Source: DAOTTX01 sp034437515 (lineage in GTDB: Bacteria; Chloroflexota; Anaerolineae; Aggregatilineales; Phototrophicaceae). Taken from it: a stretch of DNA of 12,385 bases. The stretch is from the NCBI GenBank assembly GCA_034437515.1, contig DAOTTX010000114.1, positions 1 to 12,385 of the forward strand, given 5' to 3'. The position numbers and the translations under genes were made by a program. Below the pieces are notes generated by a model. It was given only the letters and a program-made list of their open reading frames with translations. It was not told where the DNA came from and ran no database searches. Shown one piece after another: positions 6,849-12,385 of this stretch; the first letter of the stretch is position 1; every line of letters starts with the position of its first letter.

Positions 6849-9194
6849 CTATTCTATCGTGAACGGCTCACCCACCGCCCAGTTATCGTTTAAACCGGCG
6901 GGGCCGTAACTCTGCACATACCAGATGTAACCGCCCGTGTCGATGAGGTTCGGCAACGTAACCATACACATCTCCCCGGCGGCCTCGCAACCGATCGCCG
7001 CGCCCCTATACCACGCTTGATGCACGGTTTGATAGTCGCCATCCGTGCCAACCCAGATCTGATACCACGTCCCGTTTTCTACGCCGTACCAGTTGAGTGT
7101 GGGCGGGTTGATGCTGGTATTAGCGGTGAGGTTAGTCGTTATCGCAGCAACTACATCACTGATGGTGAATACTGCCGGGCCGCCCCATCCCCCAGTGCCG
7201 CCGGTGCTGTAACCCCCCGGCCCCCACGCCCGCACATAAGCGATATAATCCTCGCTCACCACATCGAGGCTGAGTGAGCAAGTCCCATCCGTACAGATTT
7301 CGACGTTCTCATGCCAGCGGTAATAAGCCGTTTCATATGCATCCGCCGTACCGACCCAGATTTGATACCACCGGCTCGCCGGGTCATCATCCCAGGTGAT
7401 AATCGGGCGTCCGTTGCGCGGGTCGGCGACCAGATTTTGTGGCGCAGATGGGTTGGGCGCATCAAGCATAAACACGTTCTCACCCGTCCAGATGCCAGCC
7501 CCACCGGGGCCGCTGCTCTGCAACCAGAAAGAATACTGCGTATCATCGGGGATGTGGCTTGCAACCGTGTACGAACAGGTCGTGCCATCCGCGCTGCCAC
7601 AGGCCGCCACACGACTCACGGTCACATCAGCGACCGTCGCGCCCAGGTCATCAGACGGTGCCAGGTACAACCTGAAGCCGGTCGCGGTCTGCGCGGTGCC
7701 GTCCAGCCCCCAGGTGATCGTCGGTGCGGCGAGTGTCGCGGCGGTGTTCGGTGTCGCAGCAGCGGGTGGCAACGCACGTAAGATGAACGGGAACGGCCCC
7801 GCCCAATCTCCGCCCTCATATTGCAGATAAGCCGCATAACTACCGTTCACCAGCCGGTAATCCTCACTGATCTCGGTCGGGTCTACAGCACATTGACCGC
7901 CCGTACAAATGTCATCGGCAGCGAAGACTTCATCGATAAGCACACGATTAGCACCATCACTCACTGCGAGGCGATAGGCTGACGCCCCATCCATTGCAGG
8001 CCAGCGGTAGGTCGGGTTGCCGTAACCATCGGTGATGGTACCGGCGGGCGCGACCATTTGCAGGCTGTTATAGGCCACCCGATAAACCTCATTGACGCCG
8101 CGCAACGCATAGTAAAGCTCGCCATCCGGTGAAAGCGCGATGTTCGCCAGCGAATAGCCACCCAACCCGGTGACAAAATCGGTGTTGGTATCCGTTGCGA
8201 TGTCGTAGCGGCGAATCCATCCGGCGCAGAAATCACCGTAGAAGTAATCACCGGCAAAGTCACTCGGATACAAGCTCGGCACACCGCTGTAAAAGGCCGC
8301 ACCGCCGATAGAACAACCGTTATTTTCTGAGTGGGCGTAGGTAATCACCGGCGGCACATAAGAAAACCCGTCGGGCGGTTCGTATTCACCGGGGGCGTTG
8401 CCCTCAAAGTAAGGCCAGCCGTAGTTGCCGCCAGCGATGCCCTCATCCACTTCTTCAAAGGCGTTTTCGCCCACATCGTTGATGTACATGCGCCCGGTGC
8501 CGGCCTGGAACGCAAACGTAAACGGATTGCGGAAACCCAGCGCCCAGATCGCCCGGTTCTTGCCGGTCGTCTGGTCGTAGAACGGATTATCAGCCGGGAT
8601 GGTGCCGTCGGCGTTCACTCGCAGGATTTTACCGAGCAGATTATCAAGGCTCTGTGACGTTTCCGGCAGGCGGTTATCCCCGGTGGCGATGTAGAGCTTG
8701 CCATCCGGTCCGAAGTGGATAGCCCCGGCGTTGTGCGTGGTCGAGTTGAGCAACGGTTGCAGGTCAATGATGACCTCTTCGTCATCCGTAGAACTGTTTG
8801 GGTCACTCGTCGCAGCGGTGAAGCGGCTGACCCGGTTAAAGGGTGGTGTCTCGCCATCTGCTGGAACGGTATAGTACACATAAACCCAGCCGTTACTCGT
8901 AAAGTTCGGATGCAGCGTGATGCCGAGCAGACCGCGCTCCCCGGCGGTGTCGGTCGTCACGGTGAGGAAGTCACCCAACGGACTACCGTCAGCGGCGAAC
9001 CCCTTGACGATGCCGTTCTGCTGCGCGACGAACAGACGTCCATCCGGTGCAAAGGTCAGCGCGGTAGGGCCGTTGGTCAGCGCATCGGTGAACAATACAC
9101 TGTTAAAACCGGGCGCGTTATAATCAGGCGGTTGGGCAGCGTTCATCACGCTGACGGTCAGGACGAGCAACACGAGGGCGAATAGTTTACGCAT
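6849..9194 (-). CDS. Secreted glucose/sorbosone dehydrogenase-like propeller with four C-terminal modules
   Basis: The product has 781 residues. Residues 1-20 are a signal peptide (MRK, then a hydrophobic run ending NAA). Residues about 28-376 form a beta-propeller of the glucose/sorbosone dehydrogenase family: ALTFAPDGRLFVAQ, ERGLLGITLHPNF, HNAGAIHFGPDGKLYIATGD, LGKILRVNADGTIP, GFRNPFTFAF and GGNYGWPYFEG. H154 and D173 match in place the active-site His144 and Asp163 of soluble PQQ glucose dehydrogenase, so a PQQ-dependent sugar oxidation is possible; substrate unknown. C294 and C323 could form a disulfide. From about 381 on come four beta modules, each with a Cys pair, probably for binding sugars or the cell surface. 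The ATG at 9194 has AGGGA six bases ahead and starts the signal peptide. It is divergent from the small membrane protein gene at 9261. Confidence 0.9.
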   Translation of the reverse strand: MRKLFALVLLVLTVSVMNAAQPPDYNAPGFNSVLFTDALTNGPTALTFAPDGRLFVAQQNGIVKGFAADGSPLGDFLTVTTDTAGERGLLGITLHPNFTSNGWVYVYYTVPADGETPPFNRVSRFTAATSDPNSSTDDEEVIIDLQPLLNSTTHNAGAIHFGPDGKLYIATGDNRLPETSQSLDNLLGKILRVNADGTIPADNPFYDQTTGKNRAIWALGFRNPFTFAFQAGTGRMYINDVGENAFEEVDEGIAGGNYGWPYFEGNAPGEYEPPDGFSYVPPVITYAHSENNGCSIGGAAFYSGVPSLYPSDFAGDYFYGDFCAGWIRRYDIATDTNTDFVTGLGGYSLANIALSPDGELYYALRGVNEVYRVAYNSLQMVAPAGTITDGYGNPTYRWPAMDGASAYRLAVSDGANRVLIDEVFAADDICTGGQCAVDPTEISEDYRLVNGSYAAYLQYEGGDWAGPFPFILRALPPAAATPNTAATLAAPTITWGLDGTAQTATGFRLYLAPSDDLGATVADVTVSRVAACGSADGTTCSYTVASHIPDDTQYSFWLQSSGPGGAGIWTGENVFMLDAPNPSAPQNLVADPRNGRPIITWDDDPASRWYQIWVGTADAYETAYYRWHENVEICTDGTCSLSLDVVSEDYIAYVRAWGPGGYSTGGTGGWGGPAVFTISDVVAAITTNLTANTSINPPTLNWYGVENGTWYQIWVGTDGDYQTVHQAWYRGAAIGCEAAGEMCMVTLPNLIDTGGYIWYVQSYGPAGLNDNWAVGEPFTIE
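6852..8054 (-). repeat. Four protein modules with a 102-residue period
   Basis: Within the propeller protein, residues about 381-781 are four related beta modules. The first Cys of each pair is at 430, 532, 634 and 736, an exact step of 102 residues (306 bases); partners are at 435, 540, 639 and 743. Each module begins with a strand ending in Trp (YRWPAM, TITWGL, IITWDD, LNWYGV) and ends with aromatic strands before FxI or FxL. Modules 3 and 4 share WYQIWVGT. Similarity is visible at protein level but not at DNA level, so the duplication is old. Confidence 0.7.
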
Positions 9195-9230
9195 ACATCT
9201 TCCCTGTTTACAAGCAACTTATTCGTGAGC

Positions 9231-9236
9231 ATTATA
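9231..9236 (-). promoter_or_regulatory. -10 box of the propeller gene in the divergent gap
   Basis: The plus-strand ATTATA at 9231-9236 reads TATAAT on the minus strand. Transcription would start near 9224 and give a leader of about 30 bases to the ATG at 9194. The -35 position is a poor match. On the plus strand TTTACA at 9207-9212 with a -10 near 9230-9236 may serve the small membrane gene, so promoters for both directions would overlap in this 66-base gap. Confidence 0.45.
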
Positions 9237-9260
9237 GCGGAATATCGTAGGGAATTCTTT

Positions 9261-9779
9261 ATGCCAGATGATTCAATTTTGATGCACGTCTTTGACTTCA
9301 CCGTCGAGGATTTGCAGGCCAACAAGACCGGGCGCGTTTCCGAGCGGCAGATCGCGCAGATTAGGCGGGCACACGGGCGCGTCCGCTGGGTGGTGCTGAG
9401 CGTTCTCGGTGGCATCGCCTTGCTGATTAGCGTGGTCACCGGCCTGCAAACGACCCCTGCCGTGTTCCTGGTAGTGTTGCTCGCGCTGTCGATGGTCTGC
9501 GTTGGGGCGCTGCTATTCCTACGGCGCGGACAGCAAAACGAGCAGCGCCTGCTCCGTGAGCGATGGGTGCGATCTGCACGCGGGGAACTGCAACTGCACC
9601 GGCGCAACAGCCGCAGCGCCGACCATATCACCATCGGCAAAAAGCACTTCACGTTGACGCCGAAGCAGCACGCCCAACTCACCGAATACGTAACAGCACA
9701 CCCCGAACGGCGTTACTACCTCTACTACGTGCCGGACGTGGTGCGCGTCTTTTCGATTGAGCCGGTCAGCTCACCGTGA
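9261..9779 (+). CDS. Small membrane protein with two helices, unknown function
   Basis: The product has 172 residues. A soluble N-terminus carries FDFTVEDLQANKTGRVSERQ, a compact motif that looks conserved in type (DL-x-x-N-x-x-G-R-x-S). Two membrane helices follow at about 43-61 and 66-87, a short turn apart, so both ends probably face the cytoplasm. A basic stretch (RRGQQNEQRLLRERWVRSAR) follows, then a strand-rich C-terminal part ending YYLYYVPDVV and VFSIEPV. I do not recognise a named family and infer no function. The ATG at 9261 is preferred over an in-frame start at 9225 since AGGGAA lies six bases ahead of it. The gene is divergent from the propeller gene and its last 14 bases overlap the lipoprotein gene on the other strand. 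Confidence 0.75.
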   Translation: MPDDSILMHVFDFTVEDLQANKTGRVSERQIAQIRRAHGRVRWVVLSVLGGIALLISVVTGLQTTPAVFLVVLLALSMVCVGALLFLRRGQQNEQRLLRERWVRSARGELQLHRRNSRSADHITIGKKHFTLTPKQHAQLTEYVTAHPERRYYLYYVPDVVRVFSIEPVSSP

Positions 9780-11040
9780 ACGTACAAGTCCCTTCCTCGA
9801 CCGGGTTATTGGTGCCGGGGCCGAACGAGTCCCACCCATCATTGATCGGTTCGCTCCATGTGGCGCGGTAGGTCACGGTGTAGTCGCCCGCTTCCAATTC
9901 ACCGACTGGCACATACCAGTATTTCGCGTAGCTATCTCCAACCTGCTGCGTGCGCAACCCGTACTGACGCCAGTTATTCAGCAAGCGCCCGTTGATGCGT
10001 ATCTCATAGTTCACCGCATTGACGTGCTCCTGTTCGTATTCCGGGCTGCGCATGTACCACGCCCAGAAGACTTCAGCGGTCGAACCAGCAGCGAGGTCGT
10101 CCGGTGGCGGGAAGCCGAACGTCGGGTTATCACACATGGCGAAGACATCCGCCCCTTCCTGCACTTGTGCCGGTCCGGTTCGGCGCGTCGGGGAAGGTGT
10201 CGCGGTGGTCTGTTCATCATCGTCCTCGTCTGTGCCGGGGGCGCGGATAGTGGCGATGACGGCGGTCGGTGTGCCGATAGCATTCGGTGATTCGTCAGTC
10301 AGGGCTGGCGGCGGTGATGGCAACGGCTCGGAATCACTGGCGAGTTCTGTGGCTGTCAGGTTGATCGAGTCGATCTCAATCGTCGGGATGCCGCGATTGG
10401 TGCGGGTCGGCGTCTCAGTGATGGCCTGCGCCAACTGTGCCTCTGTACCCACCGGCGTTGCACTGACGGCGGCGCGGGGCGGGGTCGCGGTGATCTGTCC
10501 GCCACCGATCGGCGTGCCGGTGCCGAGCGCGAGCGCGGTCAGGTCTGGTGTTAGCGTAAAGGTCGGCACGGCGGTCGGCGGGTCCTGAATGAACAGCAAA
10601 TCGCCGAACACCCAGCCTTGCAGCAAGCCGTCGGCCTCGTCTTCCCATTCGATGTTGTACCATGTCTCGTCGTCATTGGTTTGCAGCACTTCGACCCCGG
10701 TACCGGGGTCTAACGCCCAGCGTGCCGGGAAGTCCACATCCGGGCCGGTACGGATGTTCACCCGTTGGATGGACGAGACAATGCCGATAATCGGCACCGG
10801 CGTGGGTGTATTCGATGGGATCGGCGTCTCTGACGGCAGCGGCGACGGGGTACGTGTCGGAGTATCCGATGGCAGCGGTGTCCGCGTGATAAACGGTGTC
10901 GCGGTCGGGTCGGGCACCTGCCCCGGCGGTGGGATCAACGTCGCGGTCGGGATCACCGCCACATCGCCCCCTTCGTCCTCACTGCAAGCGGCAAGGACGA
11001 GCACACATAACAGCAGAATTAAAACAGCATTCCGTAACAT
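9766..11040 (-). CDS. Lipoprotein with SH3-like domain and Pro/Thr-rich linkers
   Basis: The product has 424 residues. A lipoprotein signal is clear: MLRN, a hydrophobic run, and the lipobox LAAC with C19 as the lipid anchor. Residues about 30-83 are a Pro/Thr/Ser-rich linker with repeated PLPS(D/E)TP units. Residues about 85-150 match a bacterial SH3 domain (VNIRTGPDVDFPARW, then TWYNIEW and GWVFGDLL), a fold that often binds cell-wall peptide or other envelope polymers. A second low-complexity linker (about 153-290) includes the acidic run DEDDDE. The C-terminal domain (about 300-424) is rich in Trp and Tyr and is framed by C303 and C419, which could form a disulfide. The whole suggests a surface-tethered adhesion or sensing protein; ligand unknown. 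The ATG at 11040 has only a weak ribosome binding site. Confidence 0.85.
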   Translation of the reverse strand: MLRNAVLILLLCVLVLAACSEDEGGDVAVIPTATLIPPPGQVPDPTATPFITRTPLPSDTPTRTPSPLPSETPIPSNTPTPVPIIGIVSSIQRVNIRTGPDVDFPARWALDPGTGVEVLQTNDDETWYNIEWEDEADGLLQGWVFGDLLFIQDPPTAVPTFTLTPDLTALALGTGTPIGGGQITATPPRAAVSATPVGTEAQLAQAITETPTRTNRGIPTIEIDSINLTATELASDSEPLPSPPPALTDESPNAIGTPTAVIATIRAPGTDEDDDEQTTATPSPTRRTGPAQVQEGADVFAMCDNPTFGFPPPDDLAAGSTAEVFWAWYMRSPEYEQEHVNAVNYEIRINGRLLNNWRQYGLRTQQVGDSYAKYWYVPVGELEAGDYTVTYRATWSEPINDGWDSFGPGTNNPVEEGTCTFTVS

Positions 11041-11068
11041 AGGTTCAGTTCGCTCATCTACTTTTCGA

Positions 11069-11097
11069 TTGACACAAGCGTAGGCTTGCGAGAAAAT
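11069..11097 (+). promoter_or_regulatory. Promoter of the PPC protein gene with embedded inverted repeats
   Basis: A perfect -35 TTGACA at 11069-11074 is followed after 17 bases by GAAAAT at 11092-11097, four of six matches to the -10 consensus. The spacer contains CAAGC-GTAG-GCTTG at 11075-11088, and the -10 sits inside the palindrome GAGA-AAA-TCTC at 11090-11100. Either could be an operator. Transcription would start near 11104. Confidence 0.5.
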
Positions 11098-11218
11098 CTC
11101 AACTTCAAGACGTTATCGCTGAAGGACTATTCCTATCATTCGCTTTATTGTACTCGTCGTTTGTTTTTCGTCCAGCAGGTCAAAGGTCATACTGGCGATC
11201 CTCTGTCTTTCGTGTGGC

Positions 11219-11965
11219 TTGATCTCCACCGGGGCGCAGGCAGATGCACCGCTCACCCTGGATGAAACCCGCGTAGTCACGTTCGACGCCGAAGCCCCGG
11301 CGCGACTGACTTACGAGGCCAGCGGCGGCGAGGTCGTCAGCATCACCGCCCGCACACTTGAACCAGCGACGGAGACCCCTGTCGAAAGGGATCTCGTCCT
11401 CGATGTGCTTGCTCCCGATGGCGAAAGTATCGCCTACAACGACGACCACCAGACCGACCGGACCGACCTCATCCCGACCGATGCAGCCATCGACAAGCTC
11501 GTGCTTGCGCAACCCGGCACCTACACCCTCCGTGTGGATACTTACGGCGGCATCTTCGCCGGTGAAGCGGAAGTCACCTTTAGCGCCGCTGATCTTTACG
11601 GCGCCACCATCGAGCGCGACACTGACAGCGGCACGAACATCGAAGCCCTGCTGCCCACAGGCAACCCTTATGCCTATACATTCGAGGCCGCCAGCGGCGA
11701 TACCCTGACCTTCACCGCCCGTGATACATCCAACACACTTGACCCGCGTTTGCGGCTGGTGGACGCCACAACCGGCGACCTGCTCGCCGCGAACGACGAC
11801 CACAACACCGCCGACCCCGCGCTTGACTTGCTGGATGCACGAATCACGTCCTTCGTCGTCCCAGCGACGGGGCGTTATACCGTCATCGTGTCGGATTTTC
11901 TCGGTAAGGCGGGGCGTTTCGCATTGACCGTCGAATTTGATGGGCTGGTGCGAGAATCATCTTGA
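11219..11965 (+). CDS. Secreted protein with two PPC-like domains
   Basis: From the TTG at 11219 the product has 248 residues, but the gene probably starts earlier. The frame is open from 11123, and codons just upstream encode RSKVILAILCLSCGLI, which runs on into STGAQA-DA: a complete signal peptide with an Ala-x-Ala cleavage site. No ATG, GTG or TTG precedes it, while GAAGGA at 11121-11126 lies eight bases before an ATC (11135). I give the first usual start codon as the safe boundary. The mature part is two repeats of a PPC-like beta domain (about 13-122 and 131-241), each with an Asn-Asp-Asp-His motif (74-77 and 192-195) and a closing GTYTLRV or GRYTVIV strand. PPC domains usually accompany secreted proteases; here no catalytic domain is present, so a binding role is likely. 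The stop overlaps the tRNA promoter. Confidence 0.75.
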   Translation: MISTGAQADAPLTLDETRVVTFDAEAPARLTYEASGGEVVSITARTLEPATETPVERDLVLDVLAPDGESIAYNDDHQTDRTDLIPTDAAIDKLVLAQPGTYTLRVDTYGGIFAGEAEVTFSAADLYGATIERDTDSGTNIEALLPTGNPYAYTFEAASGDTLTFTARDTSNTLDPRLRLVDATTGDLLAANDDHNTADPALDLLDARITSFVVPATGRYTVIVSDFLGKAGRFALTVEFDGLVRESS

Positions 11966-11988
11966 CGCACGTTATCGACTGTGATAAA
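11962..11988 (+). promoter_or_regulatory. Promoter of tRNA-Arg
   Basis: TTGACG at 11962-11967 is a good -35 and overlaps the TGA stop of the PPC gene. The -10 is GATAAA at 11983-11988, preceded by TG plus one base (extended -10), with a 15-base spacer; TAAATT at 11985-11990 is an alternative with 17. The tRNA begins about 13 bases after the predicted start. Confidence 0.5.
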
Positions 11989-12007
11989 TTAATCTGGCAA
12001 CATATGA

Positions 12008-12080
12008 GGGCCTGTAGCTCAGCGGATAGAGCGTCTGCCTACGGAGCAGAAAGTCGGGAGTTCGAATCTCTCCAGGCTCA
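12008..12080 (+). tRNA. tRNA-Arg (anticodon ACG)
   Basis: The 73 bases fold into a full cloverleaf. The acceptor stem GGGCCTG pairs with CAGGCTC (one G-U), with A as discriminator base. The D stem is GCTC/GAGC, the anticodon stem TCTGC/GCAGA with loop CTACGGA, the variable loop AAGTC, and the T stem GGGAG/CTCTC with the usual TTCGAAT loop. The anticodon ACG is at 12041-12043; with A34 normally turned into inosine it reads CGU, CGC and CGA. CCA is not encoded at the 3' end (CAC follows), so it must be added by the CCA enzyme. The gene has its own promoter and terminator and stands alone. Confidence 0.97.
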
Positions 12081-12115
12081 CACTGTACCAAGCGTACAGC
12101 CCAACCCGCAAAACG

Positions 12116-12137
12116 CCAGCCCTCGTGCTGGTTTTTT
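12116..12137 (+). terminator. Rho-independent terminator of tRNA-Arg
   Basis: CCAGC at 12116-12120 pairs with GCTGG at 12127-12131 around the loop CCTCGT, and six T follow at 12132-12137. It lies 35 bases after the tRNA. A run of A at 12110-12113 gives a weaker signal on the other strand. Confidence 0.85.
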
Positions 12138-12314
12138 GTTTCCCTGAACCGCTTCTGTCTCCGCCTCATCCCGTACTCGCTGTGTGACATCTCGCAGGTA
12201 GGAGAACGGGGGGAGTAACTCCAGCCGAATGGTAACTACTCAGGTACCCCCACGTCATTCGGATAACAAGGGGGCATAGCGGGTATCTATCGGGCTACAA
12301 TTTATTACACACAT
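12138..12314. other. Non-coding stretch with inverted repeats
   Basis: I see no convincing gene. The part 12208-12274 is rich in possible pairings: GGAGT-A-ACTCC at 12212-12222, CCGAATG at 12225-12231 with CATTCGG at 12256-12262, and a C5 run at 12247-12251 that could pair with G runs at 12208-12213 or 12270-12274. The near-repeat AGTAACTCCAG / GGTAACTACTCAGG is also there. It could be the leader of a gene beyond the window, a small RNA, or the remains of a mobile element end; none can be decided here. Confidence 0.35.
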
Positions 12315-12385
12315 TCACAACTATATTGTGATTTGTGCCATGAAAGTCCATAAATGTTCACTAAGGTCATCACAACTACCCTGTG
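12315..12385. promoter_or_regulatory. Palindromic site and second partial copy (candidate operators)
   Basis: TCACAA-CTATA-TTGTGA at 12315-12331 is a perfect palindrome with 6-base arms and a 5-base centre. Fifty-five bases on, TCACAA-CTACC-CTGTG at 12370-12385 repeats the first nine bases and, apart from one base, the layout of the far arm; the window ends inside it. The sequence between is AT-rich. Two like-spaced sites suggest binding of a dimeric regulator ahead of a gene outside the window. No regulator is identified. Confidence 0.4.

Noticed and set aside
11180..11803. 207-codon open frame on the minus strand
   Set aside because: It lies antisense to the PPC protein, whose domain repeats and Asn-Asp-Asp-His motifs are clear. 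The antisense product is Gly/Val-rich with no recognisable motif, as is usual for the complement of a GC-rich gene.

Overview
The window looks like chromosomal DNA of a free-living, GC-rich bacterium. Gene style points to the Chloroflexota (Anaerolineae-like): a YfhO-type polytopic membrane protein with a large extracytoplasmic tail, a Pro/Thr-rich lipoprotein with an SH3-like domain, a secreted tandem PPC-domain protein, and a secreted sugar-dehydrogenase-like propeller with Cys-pair beta modules. This placement is an inference from protein style; no phylogenetic marker other than one tRNA is present. I see no transposase, integrase, phage gene or CRISPR array.

Layout: 1-198 is the 3' end of an unidentified gene. 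199-337 holds a hairpin and a good extended -10 promoter surrounded by three copies of an 8-bp box. 338-925 (+) is a stand-alone TIR-domain protein that keeps the NADase-type glutamate. 1030-1404 (-) is a DUF4174 protein, followed in the same frame by an open stretch that runs to the TIR stop codon. 1470-4190 (+) is a 906-residue YfhO-like membrane protein that overlaps, tail to tail, a SWIM zinc-finger protein (4135-5814, -). The SWIM gene is tightly coupled to an upstream nitrilase-family gene (5824-6627, -). 6628-6848 is non-coding and carries three short hairpins of the same geometry. 6849-9194 (-) is a secreted glucose/sorbosone-dehydrogenase-like propeller with four 102-residue modules. 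9261-9779 (+) is a small two-helix membrane protein, tail to tail with an SH3-domain lipoprotein (9766-11040, -). A divergent promoter then drives a secreted PPC-repeat protein (about 11135/11219-11965, +). A tRNA-Arg(ACG) gene with promoter and terminator follows (12008-12137). The last 248 bases are non-coding, structured, and end in a palindromic site and a second, cut-off copy of it.

The genes do not form one pathway. Four of the seven complete proteins whose location can be guessed are envelope or secreted proteins (YfhO-like, propeller, lipoprotein, PPC protein), plus a small membrane protein. The only clear operon is nitrilase plus SWIM protein. Gene directions alternate, so that three convergent pairs touch or nearly touch at their 3' ends and three divergent pairs share short promoter regions.

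The most interesting items are the TIR gene with its phased box array, the strict 102-residue module repeat in the propeller protein, the secreted PPC gene whose signal peptide lies upstream of any usual start codon, the duplicated palindrome at the right edge, and the nitrilase-SWIM pair. None is proof of a new system.
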